NCBI GenBank assembly: GCA_963849635.1
Contig: CAWKIA010000041.1
Span: 1-64,000 of the forward strand
Source: CAVRUD01 sp963849635
GTDB lineage: Bacteria; Chloroflexota; Chloroflexia; Thermomicrobiales; UBA6265
Reading direction: 5' to 3'
Length of the DNA stretch: 64,000 nt
Below, piece by piece: positions 54,013 through 63,648 of this stretch. Every line of letters starts with the position of its first letter. The stretch's first letter is position 1. Under the pieces are notes generated by a model. The model did no database searches and had not been told where the DNA came from. It saw nothing but the letters and a program-made list of their open reading frames with translations. The translations under genes were made by a program, and so were the position numbers.

Positions 54013-54523
54013 CTAGTCGAGCGGGCCGAACGGCGGCCGGTCCGATGGCAGCGTGACCGTGTCGAGGAGGCGCTCGTTGAGCGCGGTCATCGCCTCGAGT
54101 GACGCCTCGCCACCCTCCGCCCGCAGCTCTCCGAGGGCCTCGAAAACGTCTTCGATCCCGGATGGCGTGAAGAAGGTCAACTGCCGGGCCGGCTCGAGCC
54201 CCGCGTTCCAGAACGTGTGGACCACCCCGTGCGGCACGAAGACGAACGAGCCGGCCGGGAGGATGTGGGTCGCGTCGCCGACCAGGAAGGTCATTTCGCC
54301 CGCGAGGACGTAGAAGGATTCGTCCCCGGTCCGGTGGAGATGGACGGGCGGACCGGCCATGCGGGGTCCCAGGGTCGCCTCGTAGACGGTCAGGGTGCCG
54401 CCGCTGTGCCGCCCCTCCGCTTTCAGCACGACGCTTGTCATTCGGAATCTGGCGCCCCTCGCCGGGCCTGCGGACAACCGCCGCGAGCGGAGTGGGGTCG
54501 ACGTCGCTCAAGCTATTAGCCAT
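54013..54523 (-). CDS. Cupin domain protein, frameshifted near the start
   Basis: About 169 residues. Start MANSLSDVDPTPLAAVVRRP (ATG 54523, GGAGGAAA upstream); a small indel near 54450 moves the frame to FRMTSVVLKAEGRHSGGTLT. The cupin metal-binding motifs are visible: PPVHLHRTGDESFYVLAGEM (His, His, Glu) and PHGVVHTFWNAG (His). Small single-domain cupins of this type are often dioxygenases, isomerases or stress sensors; no substrate is implied. It lies between the insertion sequence and a gene-poor gap. Confidence 0.8.
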
Positions 54524-54911
54524 GGAGTTTCCTCCTCCGCCCGGTTGTGCGCACCCGTCGCCGCGACGGACACCCGGCCAGCGTTCCCGTAGCATACACC
54601 CACCGAACCGACCCGCCGTCGCCGCTTCCACAGGGGGGTGACTATCCGTTCGTGGCCGTCGTCGTCGCGTAGCCGATCTCGCGCTGAAGCCACGCCGGCA
54701 GACTCTTCCACACACCGACAGGGAACTGGGCGTACAGATAGCCGTCTGTCATGCGCTGGAGAATCTAAACCTGACCCGCGCCTATATGTCGGCTCATTGC
54801 ACGGTGACTTGGTCCTCTCGGAAGCGGTCGGTAACCAACTCCTACCCATTGTTCTATTGCCATTGAGCAATGGAATCTGATCAACGAAGAAATCCCGGAA
54901 GAATCCGGGGT
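54524..54911. other. Gene-poor region between cupin and tRNA remnant
   Basis: 388 bases with no gene I can support, no strong palindrome and no RNA fold I recognise. It adjoins the tRNA remnant and may be the trace of an integrated element. Confidence 0.4.
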
Positions 54912-54916
54912 TTCCA

Positions 54917-54953
54917 TGGAGCGGATGACGGGATTCGAACCCGCGACATTCTG
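54917..54953 (-). pseudogene. tRNA 3'-half remnant (tRNA-Gly-like)
   Basis: On the minus strand the sequence AGAATGTCGCGGGTTCGAAT leads into CCCGTCATCCGCTCCA: a complete T-arm (GCGGG-TTCGAAT-CCCGT), the 3' acceptor strand CATCCGC, discriminator T and CCA. A matching 5' acceptor GCGGATG and a D-arm are absent; the end of the Sdh anchor gene occupies that place. tRNA-Gly genes commonly carry this 3' half. Such fragments are typical scars of tRNA-targeted integration. Confidence 0.6.
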
Positions 54954-54963
54954 AGCAGGAAGC

Positions 54964-55854
54964 CTACAACTCCGCGGCGAAGATGATGATCGCGCTGGGG
55001 ATGGTCAGGACGATTGAGCCGATCAAGGCGCCCCAGAAGAGCTGGCGTTCGCGGCGGGTGCCCATCTCCCAGAAGTCGATCAGGGCGATCCGGATGCCGT
55101 TCAGGGTGTGGTAGATCACCGCGCCGACCAGGGCGATCTCCATCGGGAGCAGGAAGACGTTGCCGTACACCTCGACGGAGTCATCGTAGACCTCGGGACC
55201 GAGGCCGATGAGCATGATGTCGATGATGTGGATGATCAGGAAGAAGAGGACGCCGATGCCGGTCGCGCGGTGCAGGGCCCAGGCGTACTGGCCGATGTCG
55301 CCGTTGTAGACCGGGACGCTCCCGGCCCGCAGCGAGCGGAGCACCCAGACTACCAAGGCCAGCGCCCCCACGTAGGTGACGACGGCGAAGACGAAGAGGG
55401 CGCCGCCGAGTATGTCGGCGATCCAGAAGGCGTCGGCCAGGGGGCCGTCGTTCTGGAGCATCGTCTCTTCATTAAAGGTGAAAATGGTGATCGAGCCGAG
55501 GCCGGTGAAGACGATGCCGACGACAAAGAGCGCGGCCATGGCGAAGGCCTGCCAGCCCGCCCTGCGCACGTAGTCGGCGATGGAATAGCGCAGGCCGATC
55601 AGCCCGTGCCAGAGCGCCAAGATGAGGAGTACCCAGTCGAAGGTGCGCCAGAGGGGGTTGGCCCAGCGGTCGGAGACGAAGTCGGCGGTGGTGTCCGAGG
55701 GGACATTCAGGTAGTGGGTAATGAAGAGATGGCCCAGGGCGAGGAAGATGAGACTGATGCCGGAGACCCGGAGGAAATACCAGGCCAGCCGGTCGGTACC
55801 GGGAATCATCGCCCCGTAGCCGGAACGGGCCCGTTCCGAAATGATCGACGCCAT
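54964..55854 (-). CDS. Fused succinate dehydrogenase membrane anchor (SdhD-SdhC in one chain)
   Basis: 296 residues, with six to seven membrane spans in two halves. First half: RLAWYFLRVSGISLIFLALG, HLFITHYL, WVLLILALWHGLIGLRYSIA, the SdhD-type arrangement with heme His candidates. Second half, after a short linker (SVPVYNGDIGQYAWALHRAT): GIGVLFFLIIHIIDIMLIGL, IALVGAVIYHTLNGIRIALI, SdhC-like with the HRATG motif. It anchors succinate dehydrogenase and its heme and quinone site. No sdhA or sdhB is in the window. ATG at 55854 with GGGGAGA; an upstream ATG at 55929 is less likely. Confidence 0.78.
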   Translation of the reverse strand: MASIISERARSGYGAMIPGTDRLAWYFLRVSGISLIFLALGHLFITHYLNVPSDTTADFVSDRWANPLWRTFDWVLLILALWHGLIGLRYSIADYVRRAGWQAFAMAALFVVGIVFTGLGSITIFTFNEETMLQNDGPLADAFWIADILGGALFVFAVVTYVGALALVVWVLRSLRAGSVPVYNGDIGQYAWALHRATGIGVLFFLIIHIIDIMLIGLGPEVYDDSVEVYGNVFLLPMEIALVGAVIYHTLNGIRIALIDFWEMGTRRERQLFWGALIGSIVLTIPSAIIIFAAEL

Positions 55855-56183
55855 CTGTCTCCCCAACCCCGTGCCAAGATCGGCCCGCCGCAGTCCGGGC
55901 CGGCGATCGTCCACACCACGCGGCGACATTGTACGCGGCCCCGCCGCGCTGTGGACGTGGTGTATGCGGTGATTTGGCGGGAGATACGTGCGCCGGTGCC
56001 GGGCTCAATGTGGTGGGGCACTCGTCGCGAGGGGTGGTGCCGTCTTCCTGCCGCCCCTAGTTAGAGGGATTGAAATCCCGGGCTACCTCTCGGAAGTCCC
56101 TTCGGGACTGGGACCGGGGTGGGCGGACATGCCCGGGAACACGATCAACCCCCGGTGGGGTTTCGTAGGTTTAGCGCCGGGTT
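55855..56183. other. Intergenic region with repeat-like sequence
   Basis: 329 bases without a gene. It holds short inverted motifs such as GATTGAAATCCCGGGCTAC and CCGGGTTTCAACCCGGCGTA, and GGAAGTCCCTTCGGGACT (a small hairpin at 56092-56109). These resemble degenerate intergenic repeats and a possible terminator for the deacetylase gene. Confidence 0.45.
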
Positions 56184-57932
56184 TCAACCCGGCGTACCCG
56201 CAACCCGGCGGCGACGTCGCTGGGCGACCGCCTGCGGCGGATCGTTCAACACCGCCGCCGATGGGAGTGAGATATCGGTGCTGGATGCCTCCTCGGTGGT
56301 CGTCGGGAGGCCGCCGTTGGCAGCTGGGGTACCGCAAGGGGCCTCCAACTGAGGGACGGTGACGAAGGTGTAGCCCCGATCGCGCAGGGTGGCGATGATG
56401 CGAGGCAGCGCCTGACCGGTAGATGCTCCGGTCGTTGGGCCGTCGAGGTGGAGCTCGATGATGGCGCCGTCGTAGGCGCCGTTGACCACCCGATCGTAGA
56501 CCTGGTCCTCGGTGACATCGGCCGACCAGTCGTCGGCCGTGACCTGCCAACCGACTGGCACATAGCCTTCGGATGCCACCACCGCCCGCACCCGGTCGTC
56601 GATGGTGCCGGCATAGGGGGTGAACCATCTTGCCGGCGGCCGGCCCATCGCTGTGGTCAACGCTTCTTCGGCCGCCTCGATCTCTCTCCGCACCTGGTCG
56701 TCGCCGGAGGTCGTCAGGTTGATGGCGTTATAGCCGTGGCTGCCAATAATGAAACCGTCGTCGATGATCCGCTGGAAGCTCTCGGGGAAGCGCTCCGGCC
56801 ACCAGCCCATGACGAACATCGTCGCCGGCACCTCTTCGCTCTCCAGGGTGCTGAGGACGCTGTCGTCGGCATCGTTGCCGATGCCGACGTTGAAGATCAG
56901 GGCGATCCGGTTGCAGCCGGTTGTCCCCTGGAAGAAGTTGACCGCTTCGCCCGGGGAGATCACCCGGTACATACGCTCGATAACGACGCCGCTGGTCTCG
57001 CCTACCGCGGCAAGTCGGTGCCGGCCGAACTCGCTCTTGCCCGGCACTTCGAGGTCCACTGAGGCCGCGCCTTCGTCAGAGACCGTGACCGTGCGCAGCG
57101 TGCTGTAGTCGTCGCCCTCGACGCCATACCAGCGCAATGCGACCTTCTCGCCGGCGCGGTAGCCGGAGACGTCGATCGACAGGCCGTCGCCGCGCTCGCC
57201 CAGGACGGTCTCTACGGTCATGCGCGGGTTGGTGACGCGCAGGTGGACCGTTACCGCGCGCTCGTCGCTGTCGGAGGCCCGAGCGTACCAGTTGCCGGGG
57301 CGCACGTCCGGGACCGGGAAGGTGACCTCACCGGTTCCTCCGGCCGACGGTTCGAACGATGATTGCGGACCGCTTGATCCCTTCCCAGTAGACCTTGACG
57401 GTCTTGCCCGGCTCGAAGCCGGAGCAGGTCAGCGTCAGCGGTTGGTCGGGGACGGCGGCCTCGTCCGATACGGCGCACTCCGGGTCAGAGGATGCTGAAA
57501 ACGTTGGCTCCGGTGTGGTCGTTGGGGGCAGAGTTGGGACCGGGGTAGCGGTTGCCGCCGGGGTGGGGGTATTGGCCTTGGGGGTCGGTGTCGCGGTGGC
57601 CGCCGGGGGGACGCTGGTGGCGTCATCGGTGGACGCGACGGCGTGACAGTTGGCGTGGCAGTTGGCCTGGCAGTTGGCGTGGCAGTTGGCGTCTGATCGG
57701 CAACCTGGGAGAGTAGGAAATCGGTATCTGGGCCATCGCCGGCGGAGGAGCCCGAGTCCGGACTACCGCCACCGACTACCGCGGCGGTCGGGGTCGGATT
57801 GGGGTCGTTGCTCTGGGCGCTGACCCACACCCCGAGGGGGGCGCCGATCAGAATCATGACGAGGCCGGCCACGGTCATTCTGGCCGTGCTCCAGCCCCGC
57901 TGGACTCGCATTCCCCGTTGCCGTGTGAACAC
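56184..57932 (-). CDS. Secreted polysaccharide deacetylase with Thr/Pro-rich linker, frameshifted
   Basis: About 580 residues. The N-terminal membrane or signal segment (MTVAGLVMILIGAPLGVWVS) precedes a linker of Thr/Pro repeats (ATPTARPTATPTVTP) coded by 12-base tandem repeats near 57650-57690. A beta domain follows (PLTLTCSGFEPGKTVKVYWE, then RPGNWYARASDSDERAV), then a NodB-type domain with IALIFNVGIGNDADDS, IIGSHGYNAINL, RWFTPYAGTIDDRV and GAIIELHLDGPT. The usual metal His pair is visible as SHGYN with a preceding Asn where Asp is common, so activity is uncertain. Frames change near 57350 and 57640. GTG at 57932. Confidence 0.75.
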
Positions 57933-58071
57933 CAGGATTCCTCGACCCCCACGACCGATTAACTGGACCCATTATGCCCCGAGTGTACCAGCGTACTGGG
58001 GAAAAGAACGCGAATTGTTGCCGTTCTGGGGGAGGGGACCAGGACCGTTGGGGGGGCGGGTGTTGTCCGCG

Positions 58072-58971
58072 CTACGCCCGGGACTTGGGATCGAGGACGT
58101 CGCGGAGGCCGTCCCCAACCAGGTTGAAGGCCAGCACCGTCAGGAGGAGTGCCAGGCCGGGACCGAGGGAGTACATCGGGTGGACGGTCAGATAGACCGT
58201 CCCTTCCTTGATCATCTGGCCCCAGGAAGGCGTGGGCGGTTGCACTCCCAGGCCGATGAAGGAGAGGCTGGCTTCGAGCCGGATCGCGGATGCGGTCCAC
58301 AGGCTGCCGAAGACGAGCAGCTCACCGCCGATGTTCGGCACGATGTGGCGGGTGAGGATGCGGCCGTCGCGCACCCCGACCGCCCGGGCGGCCTCGACGA
58401 ATTCTCTCCGCTTGATCGCCAGGGTGGCGCCATAGGCGACCCGGGCGAACCGGGGAGTGATCGTCAGGCCGATGGCGATGATCATCTTGTCCAGACCCGG
58501 CCCCAGCACCGCCAGCACGAGCAGGCCGGTGATCAGATCGGGGAAGGCGAGCAGGACATCAACCAGCCGCATCAGGGCGGTGTCGACCTTGCCGCTGAAA
58601 TAGGCGGCGGCCACCCCGATCGCCGTGCCCAGCGCGCCGCCGAGGAGCACCGAGATGATACCGACCTGGAGCGCCACCCTGGCGCCCCAGAGCACCCGGG
58701 AGAAGATGTCGCGGCCCTTGTCGTCACGGCCCAGCAGGTAGGTGGAGCTTGGGGTCTCCAGCTTATTGACGACGCTCTGGTCGAGGTGGTCGTGCGGGGA
58801 GATGACCGGCGCAAGCAACGCGATCAGGATGATCGCGGCGATCAGGACGACGCCGTAGACGGCAGATCTGTTGCGCTTGAAGGTCCGCCAGGCGCGTTGC
58901 CTGCCGGAAACGAGCTTGATCCCGTCCAGGTTGGCCCCGGCGAGCGGGGCAGCCGGAGATGCGATTGCCAT
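58072..58971 (-). CDS. Dipeptide/oligopeptide-type ABC transporter permease (DppC type)
   Basis: A 299-residue permease. The N-terminal OppC-type segment FKRNRSAVYGVVLIAAIILI precedes LLGRDDKGRDIFSRVLWGAR, a family landmark; the coupling loop is EFVEAARAVGVRDGRILTRH. Six membrane spans. Its ATG overlaps the stop of the DppB-type gene by one base (TGATG), so they are co-translated. No ATPase genes (DppD, DppF) are in the window; they may lie downstream or elsewhere. Confidence 0.9.
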   Translation of the reverse strand: MAIASPAAPLAGANLDGIKLVSGRQRAWRTFKRNRSAVYGVVLIAAIILIALLAPVISPHDHLDQSVVNKLETPSSTYLLGRDDKGRDIFSRVLWGARVALQVGIISVLLGGALGTAIGVAAAYFSGKVDTALMRLVDVLLAFPDLITGLLVLAVLGPGLDKMIIAIGLTITPRFARVAYGATLAIKRREFVEAARAVGVRDGRILTRHIVPNIGGELLVFGSLWTASAIRLEASLSFIGLGVQPPTPSWGQMIKEGTVYLTVHPMYSLGPGLALLLTVLAFNLVGDGLRDVLDPKSRA

Positions 58972-59912
58972 CAGCTAAACCTGACGCGGGGATCGACGTA
59001 GGCGTAGATCAGATCGGTGAAGAGGTTGATCAGGACGATGATCGTGGCATAGACGACCATGATCGATTGCAGGGCGGTGTAGTCCTTCTGCTTGGTGGCG
59101 CCGACCATCAGTTTGCCCAGGCCCGGCCGGACGAAGACCTCTTCAACCAGGACGGATGAGCCGATCAGGCTGATGGCGAAGATACCGATCAGGGAGACGA
59201 TCGGTATCAACCCGGCCCGGAGGGCGTGCTCGATCAAGACGACGAACTCGGTCAGCCCTTTTGCTCTGGCCGTGCGCACGTAGTCGTCGCTCATGATCCC
59301 GAGCATGACCGAACGGGTCATGCGGGCGATGTAGCTCGTTTCGATCAACCCCAGGGTCAGGGCCGGCAGGAAAAGGTGGCTCAGATTGTCGCCGGGGTTG
59401 GAGAAGTCGCCCGTGCCCACGGCTGGGAAGAGATCGACTTTCACCGCCAGGAAGTAGATGAGCAGGATGCCGAGGTAGAACGCCGGCAGGGAGAGCCCGA
59501 TCAGCGAGACGATCCGGCCGATGTAGTCCGGCGCCTGATTCTGCTTGATCGCGGTGATGACCCCGACCGGGACGCCGAGGATCAACCCGATGATGATTGC
59601 GGCGAAGGTAAGCTCCAGGGTGTGGGGCAGCGCGCTCGTAATCTGGTCGGAGATCGGCTGACGACTGATCAGGGATTTGCCCAGGTCGCCCTGGCTCAAG
59701 TCGACCAGGAAGTCGACGTACTGCTGCCAAAGCGGCCGGTTCAGCCCCATCTGCTCGCGAAGTGCTTCGACGGCCTCCTGGTTGGCGTTGTCGCCCAGGA
59801 CCGCCGCGGCAGGGTCACCCGGGGCGACGCGCACGATGAAGAAGATCACCGTGAAGACGGCGAGTAACGTCGGGATGGCGAGCAGGAGGCGGCGGATGAT
59901 GTGTTTCAGCAT
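58971..59912 (-). CDS. Dipeptide/oligopeptide-type ABC transporter permease (DppB type)
   Basis: A 313-residue permease. It starts MLKHIIRRLLLAIPTLLAVF, then FFIVRVAPGDPAAAVLGDNA and QMGLNRPLWQQYVDFLVDL, both DppB hallmarks, and DDYVRTARAKGLTEFVVLI (coupling loop). Six membrane spans. It follows the binding-protein gene with a MITE and repeat in between, and overlaps the DppC-type gene downstream. The imported peptide, glycoside or metal chelate is unknown. Confidence 0.9.
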   Translation of the reverse strand: MLKHIIRRLLLAIPTLLAVFTVIFFIVRVAPGDPAAAVLGDNANQEAVEALREQMGLNRPLWQQYVDFLVDLSQGDLGKSLISRQPISDQITSALPHTLELTFAAIIIGLILGVPVGVITAIKQNQAPDYIGRIVSLIGLSLPAFYLGILLIYFLAVKVDLFPAVGTGDFSNPGDNLSHLFLPALTLGLIETSYIARMTRSVMLGIMSDDYVRTARAKGLTEFVVLIEHALRAGLIPIVSLIGIFAISLIGSSVLVEEVFVRPGLGKLMVGATKQKDYTALQSIMVVYATIIVLINLFTDLIYAYVDPRVRFS

Positions 59913-59974
59913 GGGCGCATTCAGGCGTTAGGCGTTAGGCGTCAGGCATTGGGCGTCCGGCGCCGAGCCCATCC

Positions 59975-60122
59975 GTCATCCCGAGCTTGTCGAGGGATCT
60001 AGAGGGACGAGGTGTTCGGATATTACTGCGATCTCCGAGAGAGCACGATGCCGTTTTCTCGGAAGCCGGGGCTCCGTCGTTTCTTGGTTTCCATCGAGAT
60101 CCCTCGACAAGCTCGGGATGAC
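59975..60122. repeat. MITE-like 148-base element with GTCATCCCGAGC ends, copy 2
   Basis: Left end GTCATCCCGAGCTTGTCGAG, right end CTCGACAAGCTCGGGATGAC, exact complements. The interior includes CCGAGAGAGCACGATGCCG, like copy 1 at 22941-23085. It lies inside the peptide-importer operon, between the binding-protein gene and DppB. Confidence 0.8.
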
Positions 60123-60165
60123 GGGTTGCGTCGAGGCGACATCGCAGCGCGACGCCGCCTGACGC

Positions 60166-60204
60166 CCCTCTCCACCGCAGAGGAGAGGGGGTAGGGGGTG
60201 AGGT
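60166..60204. repeat. Single end of the GACCTCACCCCC repeat
   Basis: CCTCTCCACCGCAGAGGAG followed by AGGGGGTAGGGGGTGAGGTC matches the right part of the element at 32479-32610. It lies directly after the binding-protein stop, next to the MITE copy. Confidence 0.7.
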
Positions 60205-60211
60205 CCGTACT

Positions 60212-61838
60212 CTAGCGCGTAACCGTCGTCGTCTCGTCAATGCCCGGGTAGAGGGCCAGGACAGAGACAAGCTCGTGGCCGTAGTCGACGCCCTGGGCGC
60301 GGGCGTAGACCTGGTTCTGGTAGTGGAGCGGCACGGCGACGAAGTCGCGCAGGATCTGGAGGTTCGCTTCCTTCCAGATCGCTTCCTGGGCGGCGGGGTC
60401 GAGCTCGGCCCGGGCCTGGGCGATCAGGTCATCGACGCCGGTGTAGTGGGAGAAATTCGCGTCCGGCTTGGCGCCGGTCATGATGATCGAGGCCGATGCG
60501 AAGAAGCGGTTCAGGTAGGAATCGGCGGTCGGGCGGTACGCCGAATAGATCACGATCGGGTTGACGCCCTCGCGGATCTGGGTGTGCATGGTGGCGTGAT
60601 CGACTACGCTCAGCTCGATCTCGATCCCGATCTCGCCGAGCTCTGCCTGGAGCACTTCGTAGTTGGAGCGGTAGGCGGCCATCTCCGAGGTGACGAGCGA
60701 GAGCGAGAAGCCGTCCGGGTAGCCTGCTTCGGTCAGCAGCGCTTTAGCCTGCTCGATGTCCTGATCGACGGGCAGGCCGGCCGCTTCGACTTCTTCGCGG
60801 GTCAGGCCGCCGGCCAGCAGCGGCTCGGGCACGACCGAGTAAATGATCTCGGCCACCGGCGAGCCGTAAAGCGCCTGATGCTCCTCCCGGCTGATCGCCA
60901 GGGTGATCGCCTGGCGGACGAGAGGGTCCTTGAGGTACTCATTGGTGATATCGAGGTTGAGGAAGACGGCCTCGCCGACCCCGAAGATTTCCGCTGACAA
61001 GATTGCCCTCGGCATTGATCCGATCGACCCAGGAAGCCTCGTGCAAGACCTGCCGCGGCGTCGATCTCACCGGACTGAAGGGCCAGCTCGCGGCGAGGTG
61101 GGGTCCGGCATGTAGCGGATTTCGACGCCGGCGAGCTTCGGTGCGCCGCGGAAGTACTGGTCGTTGGCGACGAGCTCAAGGCTGGTCTGCGGGGTGTAGG
61201 CGCTGAACATGAACGGGCCGGTGCCGACCGGATTGGTCTTGAATCCATCGGCGCCGAGCGCCTCGTACGCCTGCTGGCAGACGATGTAGCCGCCCTGGTA
61301 GTTGGCGAACTTGGGCAGGAAGAGCGTCGGCGATAGCGGGGCTGTCGACCGTGACCTTGACGGTGGCCGGATCGACCGCTTCGAAGGTCATCCCGGTGTA
61401 CTCACCGGCGGAGCCGGAGGTCTCGGCGGTGGCGGACTTCTGCAGGGAGAAGACGACATCGGCCGAGGTGAGCGGGTAGGCCTCGGAACTGGCGGTCGGG
61501 TGGCACATCGCGTCGGTGCGCAGGGTGAAGGTCCAGGTCTGGGTCCCGGCCTCGTCTACCGGCTCGGGGATGGCGGTGGCGAGATCGGGCTCGAACACGC
61601 TGGCGTCGCCGGGCTTGAACCGGATGAGGCCATTGAAGACCATGTCGACGACGGTCCGGTCCTGGGTGCCGGAGGCAAGATGGGGATCGAGGGTGGCCAG
61701 GTCCTGGGCATTGACGCCGAAGCGGAGGGTCTCTCTGTCGCCGTCCTGGGCATTGGCCTGCGATGCGCGCAGGCTGAGGGCCGGCATGAGGAGCATCACC
61801 ATCGCCAAAACGGCGATCAACGATCGTCGGTGCTTCAT
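60212..61838 (-). CDS. Dipeptide/oligopeptide-type ABC substrate-binding protein, frameshifted
   Basis: About 540 residues after repair. Sec-type leader MKHRRSLIAVLAMVMLLMPA to AQANAQ-like sequence. Family 5 solute-binding landmarks: RETLRFGVNAQDLATLDPHL, VVDMVFNGLIRFKPGD, SADVVFSLQKSATAE in the first frame, and LKDPLVRQAITLAISREEHQ, AKALLTEAGYPDGFSLSLV, YRPTADSYLNRFFASAS in the last. Small indels between about 61000 and 61340 split the middle. ATG at 61838 with GAGGGAGA. It heads the DppB/DppC operon. Ligand unknown. Confidence 0.8.
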
Positions 61839-62055
61839 CTCGTCTCCCTCTGTGATGTGGTGGTTGAAAACCAAAGTCCAGGTGCCGGCCGGCACGTTGC
61901 CCCGGCACTTCCCGTCAAACCACGCCATTGTGGTTTCGTGGCGATTCCTCCTTCGCTTGACACTGATCTGACTGGCCCCAACCAGCGATCAGTGTAGCGA
62001 ACCGGGACGCGTTGTGCGCAGTTACTAGCCGTGGAGAGTTGGCGCGTCCGGCTTC

Positions 62056-63202
62056 TCAATCGAGGTTTTTGCGAATCGAGATCGGCGGAACGGTTCGATC
62101 GGCAGAGGTTGTCTCGCCGCGGAGGGCGAGGTCGGCGAGGATTCGGCCGGTTATCGGGCCAAGGCAGAAGCCGTGGCCGGAGAAGCCCGCCGCGACGACC
62201 AATCCGTCGTACTCCGGCGTGCGCTCGATCACTGGGAGGGCGTCCGGTGTCATATCGAGCAGGCCGCCCCAAACCTGGGCAATCCGGGCGTTTCCGATGG
62301 CAGGCACGATCCGGGTTGCCCGCTGGAGCAAGGTGGCAATCTCGGTCCCGAGCGGCTGGACCGCATCGTAGCCGCTGGCAAGATCGCTCAAGGAATACGG
62401 CCAGGTCGTGCCGCCGGCGGTGAAGCGGAGGCGGCCATCGACCTGCTGCCGCCCGGCAAAGTCAGCGTTGGCGACGCCAAGCACCTGCTTGAGCTCGATC
62501 GCGACCGCTGTCGTCTGCACGGCGGCGACGTGGCCGATGCGGAGGGGCAGGTCCAGACCGAGCGCGGCGCAGAGTTCGCCGGTGTAGACCCCGGCGACGA
62601 CCACCACCGTGTCGGCGGGCAAGTCTCCGTCGCTCGTCGTGACGCCGGTCACCCTGCCTCCGGAAACCGTGATGCCCGGTTACGGCGATTCCGGTGCGGA
62701 TCGTCGCCCCGTGCCGTTCAGCCGCCCTGGCAAAGGCATGCACGGCCTTGGTTGGGTTGGCGTGGCCGTCGGTCGGGCAGAGGGAGGCCGCCAGAATCTC
62801 CTCGGAAAGGGCGGGGGCGACCGCGCGCACGGCCGCGCCGTCCGGCAAGAACGAGAGGTCCAGACCGGAGGCCCGTCCATTGGCCACGACCCCTTCGATC
62901 ACAGGGACTTCGTCCGGGGTGCGGGCCAGACGGAGGTTTCCATCCTGGCGATACTCGACATCGGCGTCCAGCTCGGCGCCCAAGGACATCCAGCGATCGA
63001 CAGCCGCCGTCGCCAGCGGCAGCTCGGCCGGGTGCCGGCCGGACTGCCGCACACCGGCGAGTGTCCACCCGGAGGCCATGCTGGCGAGTTCGCCCCGCTC
63101 AAGCAGGGTGACTGTTGCCCCGGCTTTTGCAAGCTCGTATGCGGCCGCCACCCCGCTGATGCCGCCGCCGATCACGAGCACGTCCGCCTGTGCGCTTGTC
63201 AT
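62056..63202 (-). CDS. FAD-dependent amine/amino-acid oxidase (DAO family), frameshifted
   Basis: About 382 residues. FAD motif DVLVIGGGISGVAAAYELAK at residues 7-26 and VTLLERG; then LCPTDGHANPTKAVHAFARA. After an indel near 62680 the second frame gives TVVVVAGVYTGELCAALGLD, RLRFTAGGTTWPYSL, DMTPDALPVIERTPEYDGLV and GHGFCLGPITGRILADLAL. This is the sarcosine, glycine or D-amino acid oxidase family. It is upstream of, and co-oriented with, the peptide-type importer, so it may oxidise the imported compound. ATG at 63202 with GGGAGCAGG. Confidence 0.85.
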
Positions 63203-63257
63203 TCCTGCTCCCATCCAATGCGCGTCGAGCGTCAATCCTATTGACTTGGCGTTCCCA

Positions 63258-63520
63258 TCATCGGGCTTGCCGCCGGTAGACCGCCACGTTGTAGGTGAGT
63301 TCAAGTTGCTCGTTTGCCCGGCCGCGTTCGCCGAAGTAGAAGCCGAGGAGGGTTTGGGCTTCGGCGAGGGTATCGAAGCGGAAGACGGTATGCACGATCT
63401 CTACGGAGAAGCCGCGCTCGCGCCACCATGCGTGATCGCTGACGTAGGCGGATGGATTTGGAGCGAGGGAGAGGAACTCGTCGTCGCCGGCGTTGTCGGC
63501 GATCACGATCGGCCCGCTCG
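63258..63520 (-). pseudogene. C-terminal fragment of a class I SAM-dependent methyltransferase
   Basis: About 87 codons remain: GPIVIADNAGDDEFLSLAPN, the SDHAWWRERGFSVEIVHTVF stretch and ETLLGFYFGER-like sequence ending in LTYNVAVYRRQ. This is the end of a methyltransferase; the N-terminal cofactor-binding half is missing. The break is at about 63520, where a toxin-antitoxin pair lies on the opposite strand. It is probably a relic. Confidence 0.6.
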
Positions 63521-63648
63521 ACGAATGGCTTGCCTATGGTCGTTCGCTGGTTTCATTCGACGAAGGGCCGTCGGTGGAGGAACTTATCCGCCAAGGCGAA
63601 GAGGCCGTGGCAGACGAGTGGTGGGAACGGTTCCATCGGGATGGATGA
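63493..63648 (+). CDS. VapB-type antitoxin-like small protein
   Basis: About 51 residues: LDEWLAYGRSLVSFDEGPSV, then EELIRQGEEAVADEWWERFH and RDG. It overlaps the PIN-domain gene by eight bases, the normal antitoxin-toxin arrangement. No good ATG is present; TTG at 63493 is a guess. Its first codons lie antisense to the methyltransferase fragment, so the 5' end may be lost or replaced. Confidence 0.5.
   Translation: MSAITIGPLDEWLAYGRSLVSFDEGPSVEELIRQGEEAVADEWWERFHRDG

Noticed and set aside
54917..54992. An intact tRNA gene
   Set aside because: The 3' half is perfect but no 5' acceptor or D-arm pairs with it; that space is the end of the Sdh anchor gene.
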